Below, piece by piece: positions 1 to 11,608 of a stretch of DNA of 64,000 nucleotides. The number at the start of each line of letters is the position of its first letter. Position 1 is the stretch's first letter. The notes under the pieces are model-generated. The model had not been told where the DNA came from, did no database searches, and saw only the letters and a list, made by a program, of their open reading frames with translations. The position numbers were made by a program, and so were the translations under genes. This DNA comes from Erigeron canadensis. Taxonomy: Eukaryota > Streptophyta > Magnoliopsida > Asterales > Asteraceae. Location of the stretch: assembly GCF_010389155.1 (NCBI RefSeq), contig NC_057763.1, forward strand, positions 42,700,645-42,764,644, read 5' to 3'.

Positions 1-2041
1 ATTAAAAAAAACCCCTAAAATGTAACAACTTATACATTTTTTCATTTTTGAATGTGACGAGCCTTACTTTTTTTCGACAGTGGAGTGCTCACCAATAACT
101 TCGTTATAGCATCGTCAAGAATACGTTTAATTTCAACACTAGTTGAATTATCTTTTTCCACATTAATGTAAATCAAAGAATCGCCAATATAAGACACACT
201 GTTTTTCAAATAAAATACAATATATCTAAAATTATTAGTGTTAGGATCCATGCACAAAAACATATAACAAATCACGAGTACGTAACGGATAAGAAACGCA
301 TATGCAATACTATTAATTAACAAAGTAAAGAATCGAACGTGTACCTTTTAGCATAAACTTGACACCCCTATAATGTATGCTAGTACCGATCACGAACTCA
401 TAGACCCGTTGTGTATATTTTCTTAATTTCAAACTAAGCTACAATGAAAGAAATTAATGACTTGTTTCTTTCTAGAACTCGACTACTTCAATTCACAATA
501 GAACAAGAAGGAATTTATTTTGGTTTTGATCTTCATGACAACTATTAGATTGGTAGAGGAGTTGTTTTAGTAAGGGTTTTCTATAAATCTAATTGTCTTA
601 TAAAACCCTTAACCATACCTCTTTATATAGGACAATTAGTTAGGGTTTTAAAACTTGATGGACAAGTTTAGTCAAGGCTTTCCTAAGCCTTGAAAAACCG
701 GCCCCATTAGGTGAAATCAAGAAGTTTCCTTAATTTCTAATTTTCACTTAAGTACTTCTCTTTTCAATGTATTTAATAAACATTTATTTAACTTTAAACG
801 ATTGTTTATTAATCATTTCGTGATCATATTAATTAATATATTACTTTAATATACTAACTAATAACATAGAATTTACGTGTCATTTTGTGTTACCCCGTAG
901 GCTTAAATGATTTCCGGACATGTGTTTATTTAACGTAATCACATACCAACAATTAGTTTACTATTAAAAAAATTAGATTACGATAAGTATAGTCTTAAAT
1001 TAAATACATTAATAAAAAGGCCAATGGGTTTATAGCCTAGCATTAATGTATTAATTCATTATTGTGAATTCAAGTTTCATAGCAAAGAAATTTTTATGAA
1101 TTAACGTGTATGATGTTGATATTGTTTCCTTAAAAAACTTATGAAATGAAACACTAAAAGAATGGAGAAAAAAATATATTTCTAAACAAAAGTTTTAGAT
1201 TCGAATCTTACTATAGAGTTATACTAGTTGTAGGCAACACGGGCTATCGATAGACATTTTATAAAATACATAACTCATAAGTTAACAAATATTTTGGAAA
1301 ATATAATGAAATGATGGATCACTATAAACAATTTCTTGTTGAGCAAACATAGTTTATATACTTATACACATTCGCTATAATAAATCACTAGCTTTTTGAC
1401 CCGTGTCCAACACTGGACACAGAGTTTACGATATTATCAATATTATATCTTCATACATTAAATCCATAAAAGCTTATAACTTTAAAGATATAGAGTTTTA
1501 GGTGTTATACTTTGCAAGTTGTAGTATAATAATCACATGTTTGTCATTGATCATATATATAGAATATCTGAATATGGATTCTTTTAAGTGAATTTGTTAC
1601 ATATATGCGATTACCTTCTAATTTCACCACATTAGCCAAATCAAGTTTCAAAATTGCAACCAAAAAAATAAGAAAAATAAACAAAGTTTAAATCTTTGAT
1701 AAACAGAGCCAAAGAACCAATGCTCCAAAGAACCGAAACAATCCAGAGGCCATCATGATAACAACCAACAATATCAAGTAGTGTTTCAAGAATCTGCAAG
1801 AGCTTGTATAAGTTGGTATCATGGATAGAAACCAATTATTGAGACCTAATATTTACATAATTAGCATCAAACACAAATTCAAAGTAAGAGGTTTTCTCGG
1901 CTTCCTTCCTACAATCGCCCCCCTCGGGAGTAACTAACGACGAAAACACATAATTATAAATACATGACCAGAATATCAAACCTTGGTTCTTCCATATGGG
2001 TTGGCAGCTGACTTTTTTGATGTAAAAACGACTCCCTTTTT
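1..2041. other. AT-rich intergenic DNA, no supported gene
   Basis: No open frame in this stretch looks like a real protein and no splice-bounded exon series could be built. A minus-strand 64-codon frame at 1641-1835 is hydrophobic but has no recognisable motif, and a plus-strand frame starting near 1983 runs straight into the repeat that begins at 2042. Both look accidental or are relics. Confidence 0.5.
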
Positions 2042-2516
2042 TGTTGGATATTTTAGTGTAATTGGGTTAACTTGCTTGATCAGTATTGTCATAATAATAC
2101 ATCATATAGGATTGGTGGTGCGGAGTGCACGCCTATTTGAATTTATTATGACCTTAGGGGCGAAGGTACGGGGTCCAGGGGCAGCGCCCCTGGGAGCGGG
2201 GTCCAAGGGGCGGCAGCCCCTGGCTGGGTTGAGCTAAGGGACCAAATGTGGCAACTCGAAATTCCTAGCAATAACTGCCCTTTTGTTGATAAAAGGATAT
2301 CCCGTAACAAGATTTCTGGTCATTCTCTTTTCTTCTTTCTTTCTGGTTCTTTTCTCTCAAATAAGAAACACACAAAACGTTCTTAATTCTCTGAATTGTA
2401 TCCGATTGAATAGTTTGGGTGAACCGCCAAATTGATTCAATCTGAAAGTGATTACACGCCTTTCAGAGTTTGATTATCTCCGGTTATCTGTTCGTTATTC
2501 ACGAATTTCCCCAACA
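2042..2516 (+). mobile_element. solo-LTR-like block
   Basis: The block begins TGTTGG and ends CCCCAACA, the short inverted TG...CA ends usual for plant LTRs. It contains a GC-rich pair of fold-back motifs (about 2170-2222: GGGGTCC followed by GGGGC/GCCCC palindromes) embedded in AT-rich DNA, a feature I associate with some plant LTR retrotransposons. No primer-binding site, gag or pol follows, so it would be a solo LTR. The five bases on either side (all T on the left, TTCTC on the right) do not make a clean target duplication. The assignment is therefore tentative. Confidence 0.35.
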
Positions 2517-5284
2517 TTCTCGGTTCTTTTTGAGCTGTGAAACACCTTCGGTCCATTGTTCAAGTGTCACTTTAAACTCTTGGATAAAAACCATGTGCTA
2601 CAGGCCTACAGTAGAAGTAGAAGAACATAAGTCAATGAGTGTCACTTAACTCTTCCTCTTACTATGAATTCATCCATCTCACCACATATTCACATACTCA
2701 TTGATACAGAAATCTACATACAGAAGGTAAGAGGGGGAAAAGAGAGAACACACTCTTTCTTTTAACGTTATCAATGAGTTCTCATGCCATGATTGTTGTA
2801 TCATCTTTATAAGGGATTTTGTTGATTTTATTGACTCTTGTAATAACTCTCTGCAATTAAAATTATGGATATATATTAGTATGTCATTTATAGGGATATA
2901 TATTTGGATGCAGAAAACATTAAATAGGGTGTTATACTCACTTTAACATGATACTTGTATTACCCTTTAACTAAAGGGTTCCTCTAGAAATCACCGTCAC
3001 TACTAATCTGCACGTCTAAGCTTCTAGCCGAATCAACGTATTGTGGCCTACCTCCAATATCTTTATAACTGTTAACACAACTTAACATCAACCAAACGCA
3101 TAGAAAGTTTTTCTAGTCGACTTAATGCATGCAACCACATCGTTGCTAGTTAACACGTCCCAACCCATTCTGTTTTTTGACACACACAAAGAAATAAAAT
3201 GCTTTCCATGAACATTTTATGGCGAATTACCCAGCCCCGCCCTCGTTCTTACAAATTATGGATAATACACATAAATCAAAGACTTGTTTGTTTTCGATAT
3301 ACCTGTTTCCAAGGCATTAGAAGCCAATGTTTCTAACTGCTATATATGATCCCGCTTTCAGTCTGGTTTTTTAGTAATCCTACCACATCAAGGGCTTTCT
3401 GATGCAATCCTCTATAACTTCCTTTAAACCCTTCCAACCAATTTCCCTTGATGAGCTCCTCCATGGCATCCATATCTTCCCACCGCTCTTTCTGACTTTA
3501 TCCTAATCACCACAATCAAATAACTGCCAACCCAATTAAGTATTACCAAACCAAACTTGACTATATACGTACAAAATGTAACTACATGTCTATTTTACAT
3601 TGATCAATTTCAACATTTGACAAGAAAAAAAATTGATAAGAAACACGAAATGCTTAACCAAATAGGAACAAACCTGAAGTAATAAGACTACATCTTAGAA
3701 GATATCACATGTCTCTAGTTAAAACATGCCTTGGCATGCTCTCTAATAATCCTACTACAATATCAACATGTGCAAAGTATAGTTTATATGCACAAATGAA
3801 AAACATCTCACCAAAGGATGGTGGAATAGAAGTATTATATTATTATATGTAGTAGTTCTAATAAACATGTTAAACATATAAACAAAAAGCAAAACTCTAA
3901 CCAACTACATCAAGTGAAGATGCCCTACGATAAAACTTAATTAAACTTTTGAATACAACAAATATCCCAGTAGTCTACAAACTACAAAGAGTTTAAAGAG
4001 TTTGTTAATTAAAAGAACCAAATTACTCTTATTATATATTATATATATATATTACCGATAAAGCAGAGAGAAAAAATTAAATTGAACTTTTAATCCTAAC
4101 CATTTAAAATCATAATCCTTTAAATCTAGGCCATCCAAATTAAAGTCAACCTTATTCTCTTACTAATTATGGTAATCATTTAACTCTATTTTTGTTTTCT
4201 ACGGCAACTACTATGATGGTATTTAATACTATTAGATTAACTTTATATATTGATAATTAAAATTCTAACTAAAAGTTTTTCCACTGGTAAAAAAATAATT
4301 TAAGTAAGAATCATTTATGTAAATATGTAAAGTCATATTAAACTTAAAACATAACTTTTATTCCAACAGAATATTGAATTGAATAGTTATTTTGTATTTT
4401 TGATGTTGTGATAGTATTTATAATGTTAAAACGAAAATTTCATCTTGATTCAGTCAATCGTAGAATTTTACCATTATGTAAGTTTTTAGTTTTGTTATTC
4501 CAGATTTCATCTTAATAAAAAAATTTCTGGTGTTATAAAATATTAGATACAAACTGTATATACAAATAGATTAGATTTTCAATGTATTTTTATGGTATAC
4601 TTTTCATTCCATATTACTATATGTATGCCCGCACGTTGTCGCGACGATGGTGATAGTGTCAACGATGTAGTGTTGCCGGCGACGGGTAGTGGGGGTGGTG
4701 GCCGCAACGGTGGTGACGACTCCGGGTGATCGTGGTGTTGGTGGCGGTAATGATTGTGGTGTAGTAAATCAGCTGAAGGTAGTTGATGTAAAAGATGAAA
4801 TTCATTGTAATTGCAGTGGCATGGTGGCGGCGGCAAAGGTGTGATGGTAGCGATGAAAAGTTATGGTAAAGTTTTAATGGGCGTTTTATTTGATTGGAAA
4901 TTAATTTGAGTTTCGATTACCTGTTGACAGGTTAAAAATACCCATACCCCGCTTACCTGAACCCAACACCTAAATAAGAATAGGTTATCCGGTCGATGAG
5001 TTGGTTTTGGGTGAACAAGTCAAATGGATAGGCAGGTTGGTGTATTAGGTTGGTTTCAGGTCAATGAATTGTTGGGTTAGTTCACGTTGAACAGGTTCAT
5101 TTAGGGTCGTATACGTCAAATGGGTGGATAGATTGAGAAGTTTGATGGTTGAACGACTGGTTTCAGGTAAAATCTATTGACGAGACAACCTATTAGTATG
5201 TTAACCAAATGACCAACCTGGGATCCCATTGAATTAGGTTAGTGGGATGGCGGGTCTGTGGTTGAGAGGTAAGAATACATAGCT
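2517..5284. other. intergenic DNA with degenerate repeats
   Basis: Mostly AT-rich. It holds one exon-like relic (3333-3491, listed separately) and a GTGG/GACG-rich patch at about 4625-4850 of the same style as patches near 10670, 31490 and 34190. The 85-codon minus-strand frame over the 4.6-4.8 kb patch is a translation of this low-complexity repeat and is not a gene. Confidence 0.5.
3333..3491 (-). pseudogene. orphan exon-like segment, unknown family
   Basis: On the minus strand an acceptor-like AG (cag, 3494-3492) is followed by 52 open codons rich in charged and aromatic residues (starting KERWEDMDAMEELIKGNW, later GFKGSYRGLHQ) and a TAG stop. The composition is protein-like and unlike the surrounding AT-rich DNA. 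I found no convincing partner exons to the right, so it is either the last exon of a gene whose other exons I cannot see or a relic. I do not recognise the family. Confidence 0.3.
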
Positions 5285-5505
5285 AAGTAAGTGAAGGGGC
5301 AGAGTTTACTCCTATTAATCGTCGTGCCTTCAGGCGGATTATTAGGGGTCCCCCCATCGGGTATTTGAAATAGGCAATTCTATTTCGAGGGAGCTCTCTA
5401 GTGCGGATCCGGTTAAGACAACGTATGCTAGACCTCTCGCTGTCGAATCGCGACACGAAGTTTTCAGCGAAATTCACCTTTCAAAAAAAAAAAAAAGTAA
5501 GTGAA
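5285..5505 (+). mobile_element. 5'-truncated SINE with target-site duplication
   Basis: The direct repeat AAGTAAGTGAA occurs at 5285-5295 and 5495-5505. Between them lies a sequence ending in a run of 14 A (5483-5496). Its 3' part (about 5395-5480, GTGCGGATCCGGTTAAGACAA) recurs in diverged form near 32.94 kb and, inverted, near 23.57 and 28.15 kb, so it is a dispersed family. A-tail plus flanking duplication is the signature of target-primed retroposition. The tRNA-like head seen in the 32.8 kb copy is absent, so this copy is 5' truncated. Confidence 0.65.
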
Positions 5506-6059
5506 TGTCATATCTTAATTAAAGGATATAGGATGCGGTGTCGATAAACTCCTCCTCACTTCTTTTTTTTTTTTACCTTCATTAAGCAATTAAATGTCAT
5601 TATTTACATAACGCTGTTATGTCTTTCAACTATGTACATTTACTATTTTATTTAAATTTAATGAACATGTGTGAAACGGGTTTCATATACTTATGTTGTT
5701 TTGACCGGGTATTAATCTAGTAAACAAGTACCAAGATAACTTTAATATGTTTATTCTTTAAATGTTTGATCTAATTCTGACATCTATATTAAATTAAGTG
5801 ATAATTGATTATTGATAGGAATAGGATACATCATCATACAGTGGCCTTTTTTAGTCAACAAATGAATTACATTACAAAAACTATCTATCATACTTCATTC
5901 TTAAAAACAAATAGTCGATCAAAATAGCAACTTTAGTTGGTAAAAGGTATCACTTTTGAATTTTCACATTGATAATAAGAAAAATTCAAAATGCATCACG
6001 GTCACCTTTTAGTACACGATTTCTAATGATCTTATTGTAGAACATGATTTCAAGAGGAT

Positions 6060-6715
6060 TGAATTCCCCAAATCTCGAGCCCATTGTAAATAGTTGGCTC
6101 ACAAAGACGCTCCAACCCATTGTAAGCAAATCTCATATCGACGGACCTGACAATAGACATCATTTAGACTCTTAACATTCTATCATTAAAAGTAAATTAT
6201 CATTACTGTCATTAAAAGTAAATAGTTAACAAAATCACGAATCTTGAAAGGCATTTACTGATACACTATGATGATTGAAGACCTTGTATGCATCACCGGC
6301 AAGGCCAACTTTGACCTGATCATTATGTAAGAAGTGCATCACCTCAGATGAACATAAATCATAACACATTTGTCAAATTAAAATTTTCACCATATTTACA
6401 TATGTATGCTGTCTTCTCCAAATTCTAAAAGATAACAACACCCAACGTTTTTTTTTTTTTTTTTCAAATTCCACCTTTAATCTTGCTCAAAAAAGGAACA
6501 AATTAACAAAATTCTCTTAATCCACTTCATAAAAATTCCCAGTTAGAAATTTTCATGGGTTAAGTTACCAGATTTTTGAAGAAGACTTAGAATCATGTAT
6601 CACCAACACCAGCTTAACACAACCATAGATCAAGAAAGACGCGAAGCAAAGCTGATCGGAGATGAGCTCCGCCGCTGTGGATTTGTCCGGTTATGAGCTT
6701 CGCCGTCATTGATTA
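6060..6715 (-). pseudogene. exon-like segments of an unidentified gene relic
   Basis: Read on the minus strand there is an ATG frame starting near 6707 (MTAKLITGQIHSGG...), an AG-bounded piece near 6345-6255 that encodes about 27 residues (VMHFLHNDQVKVGLAGD...) and ends at a GTAAAT donor-like site, and another AG-bounded piece near 6145-6060 (SVDMRFAYNGLERLCEP...) ending in a stop. The phases I read do not join cleanly between the last two pieces, which favours a pseudogene. I cannot name the family. Confidence 0.25.
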
Positions 6716-6884
6716 GAGAATGTAACAACAAACAGAAAAAAAAATTAGGATTAAGATGGTGATGATAAGAGAAAAAGAATTATAGTATTCGAAGAAAAAA
6801 GGAAGAGGAAAGAGAACGAGGGAAAAAAAAACATTTAAAAAATCGACTAAAAGTTTTAACATACAATTTAAAAAAAACCATTTA

Positions 6885-7035
6885 AAAAATCGACTAAATG
6901 TCTTGAACCCGATGACATTGCAAGTGCGTATTTGTTTCTCGTTGAACGCCCTGAAAAAGCACGAGCACTACTTGGTTGTCCTCTACCAATGCGTATGACA
7001 ATTCTAGATAAAATGATGAATGCAAGTCCATGAAG
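6885..7035 (+). pseudogene. short coding-like relic, unknown family
   Basis: A plus-strand frame of about 47 codons ends in TGA and reads as well-formed protein (LEPDDIASAYLFLVERPEK, then a cysteine- and proline-containing stretch and an MRMTILDKMM helix). It has no ATG and no clear acceptor. It may be a captured or decayed fragment of a gene that I do not recognise. Confidence 0.25.
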
Positions 7036-7865
7036 AACCAATCGAAACCCATTTGGCCATAATTGTAGTCTTTTTTGTGTGCTTAAAATAGATCTTTTGT
7101 ATGGATATACTAGGTGCTTGGATAGTTCTTTTGTATGGTCATGTTGGGTGCCCAATTGGATATGTTATTGCTTATATTATAGATTATCTAGTAATCAACA
7201 GGGCTAGGAAGTCTTTTGTGCAGCATCAAATTACTACGGTATGTGAAAAGGCATGAATATCAGTTTGGGCAAAAAGGATATGCTTTAGTGGTTGTCAAGC
7301 TAATATGCATATTTTGAATCCACTAGTTGTTATTATTGTAAATTCTTCTAGTAATAGTTTGATTTGGCTCAACAATGTAAACTTTATTATTTTGGTTATT
7401 ATGGTTTAAATTGAATGTTATGTCAGATTTGCAGTGCAGTCAACTGGGTTATAATTTAGAGGGACATAGTTGTCAATTTATCATTTTTCTTTTCTTTTCT
7501 TTACAACTCAAAAATATGTTATAGTGTTTTTTCACTTCTCTTCCTTTCTTTATTTCAAAAACTCAAGAACACATAAAAAGAAACTTCTTTCCCTTCTATT
7601 TCTTTCTTTTATCTTCCCTACCTCTCATTTCTTTCCATTTCTTTAAAAAAAAAAACTGGAGAACACTGCATTAAGGTCCAAGTTCAGGTTGCCGGTCACT
7701 TTGTTTTTTCTCTTTCATTTTTTATTGATAAAATATATCAAACTAATGATATGGCTTGCCACTAAGACCCAATTTATTTTCTTCCCCTCTAAACAACTAA
7801 ATATACAAATCATCTGTAGCTATTTATCATACCATCATCATCTTCATCACCCCCTTTTCTTAAAT

Positions 7866-7874
7866 TATAAATAT
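7866..7874 (+). repeat. left target-site duplication of the MULE
   Basis: TATAAATAT, identical to 9215-9223 and directly abutting the terminal inverted repeat. Nine bases is the duplication length typical of Mutator-like elements. Confidence 0.8.
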
Positions 7875-9214
7875 GAGAAATTGTCACAAATCGTCCTTGT
7901 GGTTTGCTCGATTCGCATTTTCGTCCCTGAACTTTTTTTTTATCACTAAGTGTCCCTGGGCTTTTCCATTTCATTGTCAGAAGTCCCTGTCAGTAACTGA
8001 CGTTACTTTGAGTCTGTTAAGTCCCTGCACATGAGGGCACTTTAGTCTTTTTAGACACAAAACTCCTACCAATTCTTCTTTCTCTTCTTTTGTATCCAAC
8101 AACTATCACCAATCTTTCTTTCTTTCGAGATCCAACAACAAACCCACCAATAATTTCATACACATATACATATATTTTCTACACACAAAAATACAATAAA
8201 GTTTCATCATTAACAAAAAAAAACACATAAACAAGGTAAAAGAAACCCATCACTAATATCCCCAGAATCTTATGCATCACCATCACCTACCTTCCCTTTA
8301 CTAATACTTTTTACAATTGATTTTAAATTCCCAGAATGTTTGCCCTCACAGGAACCGGTGTCCAACACCTATTAATATTATCATGGATTCCTTTTAACAT
8401 TTGCCTCCAAACTCCAAAGACTACCAAACTCATTAGTCATTTCTACATTTCCAATACACACAAACATGGTGTCTGTACCTTGAAGATATCAATCATTTTG
8501 AGCCAAAAGTCGTCAGTCAGCCCACATTTGGTATTTCTACACTTTTTCCGACGAGTAAAGCATATTCCGATTTAAAGGTGTTGTTTAATAAGGTATATTG
8601 TAAATTGGTTTTGATCTGGGTCCATCGGTTAAGAAATGGATGGATTTTTGTGACTGTTATTTTCATCTTTTTGTAACAGTCATCTCTGGCCATCCATGAG
8701 AAAAACCCAAGTCATATCTTCATTGATATCAACTTTGAGGCCAAACCCATGTTTTATTTTCATGATTACGGATAGATTGGAACGGTGAAAAAGATGTTAG
8801 TGTTTGTGAATATAGATTTAGATCCTAAAAAATATGATTGATATAGAGATACATATGATTTATGATAATATATCATTGACATAGAGATAACAATCATTGA
8901 TGGTTGTACGTGAGAAAGGAAAAAGGAAGAAAGATAAATAAAGTTCTTGGGAATGAGTGTGTAAGTTTAGATAGAGGGGTAAAATTTATGGGGAAATAAA
9001 ATCGTCCTGTGGTTGATAATAAAAATGGACAGACAATTATACCCTCGTGTGCTATGCACGTGAGGAGTTTAACGGGTTTTTTTTTACGTCCGTTACTGAC
9101 AGGGACGTCTAGCAATGAAATGGAAAAGCCTAGGGACACTTGGTGATAAAAAAAAAGTTCAGGGACGAAAATGTGAATCGAGCAAACCACATGGACGATT
9201 TGTGATAATTTCTC
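7875..9214. mobile_element. non-autonomous Mutator-like element (MULE)
   Basis: The two ends are long inverted repeats of about 180-200 bp. The left end reads GAGAAATTGTCACAAATCG; the reverse complement of the right end differs there by one base. They carry the phrase CGTCC(T/A)TGTGGTTTGCTCGA and a series of 'GTCCCTG' motifs typical of plant MULE ends. Both ends abut the same 9-bp direct repeat. The 1,340-bp element has no transposase frame, so it would need a transposase supplied from elsewhere. The centre (about 8,060-9,000) has short frames without recognisable domains; a captured host fragment is possible but not shown. Confidence 0.8.
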
Positions 9215-9223
9215 TATAAATAT
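9215..9223 (+). repeat. right target-site duplication of the MULE
   Basis: TATAAATAT, the exact copy of 7866-7874. Confidence 0.8.
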
Positions 9224-10610
9224 ACATACAACATATATATTGCATCTTCTGGTTTTTCAACATACACACTCACATATACATACAACATACATATTCATCA
9301 AAAATTAATTCAATATTAACTAGGCATGTATATGACCATATTCTTTCATAACCACAACAGATGAATGCGACTTCGATATTAATCACAGGAAAAGAGAGAC
9401 GCAATCGTCGTCGTAGTTAGGGTGGTCGGCGATGTGGTGGCCGAAATTATATAGATATAGATATAGATTTGGGTATAGAAATCAATTTGGATATAATACT
9501 CTCGTGAAAACATCGCTCTTGCTTGTTATTCTTCTTGCAACTATTCTTCCTTTTATTCCGGTCCACACACCATTGTTCAACCACCACCACCGTCGTACCC
9601 ACCATCACTACCGCCGTACCCATCACCACCATCGCACCTTTCACCAAAAAGAATATATATATATATAGATCTGCCACCACCGCCCTCTTTTCTCTCTTTC
9701 TCCCTCTCTTTCTCTATATCACCACCATTGTGTATATATATATATATATATATATATCGGAGATGGGAAAAACTAGATATAGATCTGATACTCCCAACGT
9801 TTTTCCGACGAGGTAGGCGGCAGTACGACGGTGGGGCGACCGGAATATGAAAATGGAAAGAGAAGGGAGCATAATATCTCTAAATCATGTATATATATCT
9901 GATGGTATAAGGCATAATGAGATGGGAGGAATGATATAGGTAAATAGATTAGATTGGAGATTAATAAAGTTAAGAGGTACCTGCCTCTTTTTGTTAAAAA
10001 AAAAAAAGTTTATATAAAGTCAACAAATAGAGGTCAATGGATGCCAGGTGGATAAAGTAGTCAATGACCTGTTACAGATCATCATTAAGCCGGTAAAAAC
10101 CTCATATAAATGTTTTAGTCGGGTTTTTCTTCCCACAATAAGACGAAATTTTGTTTGTACTTTAATGTAAAAAGTAACAAATTGAGGTATTTTCTAAGTA
10201 AAAAGCCCTAAAGAAAAAGAAGAGTATAGTAGAAGAATCAATAAGCAGCTTCCCATGGAAGCTAAAAATAAGCACATGATTAAGAAGCTTTATTTGGAAG
10301 CTAAAAAAACACACAGATGACATATGCAGCTATATGTTCTTAATGATGTGTCTTTCTATTTTTTTTTGACACATTAACTTTTGTGAGGTCATCAGCTAAT
10401 TTTTTTAATAATATTAATAGATTATGGCAAAAAAATCACTTGAACCAAGTAATGATAAAATGCAATTAAAACATTAAATAACCCAAAATAACCTGGCATT
10501 CGAGACAATCTATAAAAATTTTATAAAGACTAAAAAAAGTTTAATAAGAAGGAAAACTTAATAAAACATTAGGCTTTGTTTTATTTTTATTTAATAAACT
10601 TAATAATTTA
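9224..10610. other. low-complexity intergenic DNA
   Basis: Contains a CCACCA/CCGCC-rich patch (about 9560-9645), (AT)n runs near 9655 and 9735, and AT-rich DNA. Overlapping frames on both strands here are products of the simple repeats. No gene is supported. Confidence 0.55.
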
Positions 10611-11075
10611 TAGTTTAAATTATTCGATTAAATTATATATTTTTCATTTATTTAATAAACTGGACGAATATCTGCGGTGGTGGCGGTGGCGACTTGTAGC
10701 GACAACGATGACGAGTAAGATATAATTAATGTGATTTAAGGAGTTAATGAAGGTAATTTAGTAGATAATAGATGTATGACATAAATATTTTAAGAAATTA
10801 AGAGATTCTAAAAATAAAATATCTAGTTTGTATTATAAAGGTATAACTTAAATTATTTGATTAAATTATATATTTTTCATTATTTAATAAACTAGACGAA
10901 TATCTGCAGTGGTGGCGGTGACGACTTGTAGCGGCAACGATGACGAGTAAGATATAATTAATGTGATTTGAGGAGTTAATGAAGGTAATTTAGTAGATAA
11001 TAGATGTATGACATAAATGTTTTAAAAAATTAACAGATTTTAAAAATAGAATATCTAGTTTGTATTATAAAGGAG
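10611..11075 (+). repeat. tandem duplication, 232-bp unit
   Basis: Two nearly identical copies (about 10611-10842 and 10843-11075). The anchor GACGAATATCTGC occurs at 10663 and 10895, which sets the period at 232. Each copy includes a GTGGTGGCGGTG-type patch similar to other patches in the window. The array lies a few hundred bases upstream of the RH42 promoter region. Confidence 0.85.
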
Positions 11076-11358
11076 TATAAATAGATAAAAATAGTTGTTA
11101 ATTACCAATTTTTAAACCGCCCTAAATCTATGGTGGTTATAAATATAATTGTTGTTTAACCCCGATGGAAGCAAACCAGGCCTCCGAAATTGTGGACATC
11201 ATCGAGTCGGTGGCCCGATCCACGCTTGTAACGAATAAATTAAAAATAGGGCAAAACTAGATTAGGTCATAAATTTTCTTCCCCTTCGAAAAGAAAACCA
11301 CACTCCAAAATTACACATCTTCATCTTCAAAATTAGGGTTTCCTAAAGGATCTACCAG

Positions 11359-11585
11359 GTAATTCCGTTCTCTGTATTCATATATATATATATATATATA
11401 TATCGAATTCATGTTTAATGTGATTTGTAGGCGCAATACATCTATTTTTCATTCGCTGTTGAGCTAGGGTTTCTAATTAAAACGTTATATGTATATGCTT
11501 ATGTGGAAAGTGAGTATTTATTTATTATTTATAATGAACTAGGGTTTATAATTGAAAAGTTGTTGATTGTTTTGTGGATGTGCAG
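11359..11585 (+). other. 5'-UTR intron of the RH42 gene
   Basis: A CCAG|GTAATT donor at 11358/11359 and a TGTGCAG acceptor ending at 11585 bound a 227-bp AT-rich intron containing an (AT)n run. It lies 23 bases before the ATG at 11609. Leader introns are common in plant helicase and splicing-factor genes. Inferred from splice consensus only. Confidence 0.6.
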
Positions 11586-11608
11586 AGTGTAGTTGATAGA
11601 TATACGAT

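Larger units (their letters stand above)
5506..7865. other. intergenic DNA with gene relics
   Basis: AT-rich and without an intact gene. Two stretches look like decayed coding DNA: minus-strand exon-like pieces between 6060 and 6715, and a plus-strand open piece at 6885-7035. They are listed separately. Confidence 0.45.

Noticed and set aside
4620..4660. Helitron-like end (GCCCGCACGTTGTCGC) beside the GTGG patch
   Set aside because: A GC-rich stem can be imagined, but there is no CTRR at the right distance on either strand.
4579..4836. His/Pro-rich minus-strand ORF
   Set aside because: Low-complexity translation of a GTGG-rich repeat patch, with no homology or gene structure.
9432..9816. 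Overlapping frames on both strands
   Set aside because: Products of CCACCA and (AT)n simple repeats.
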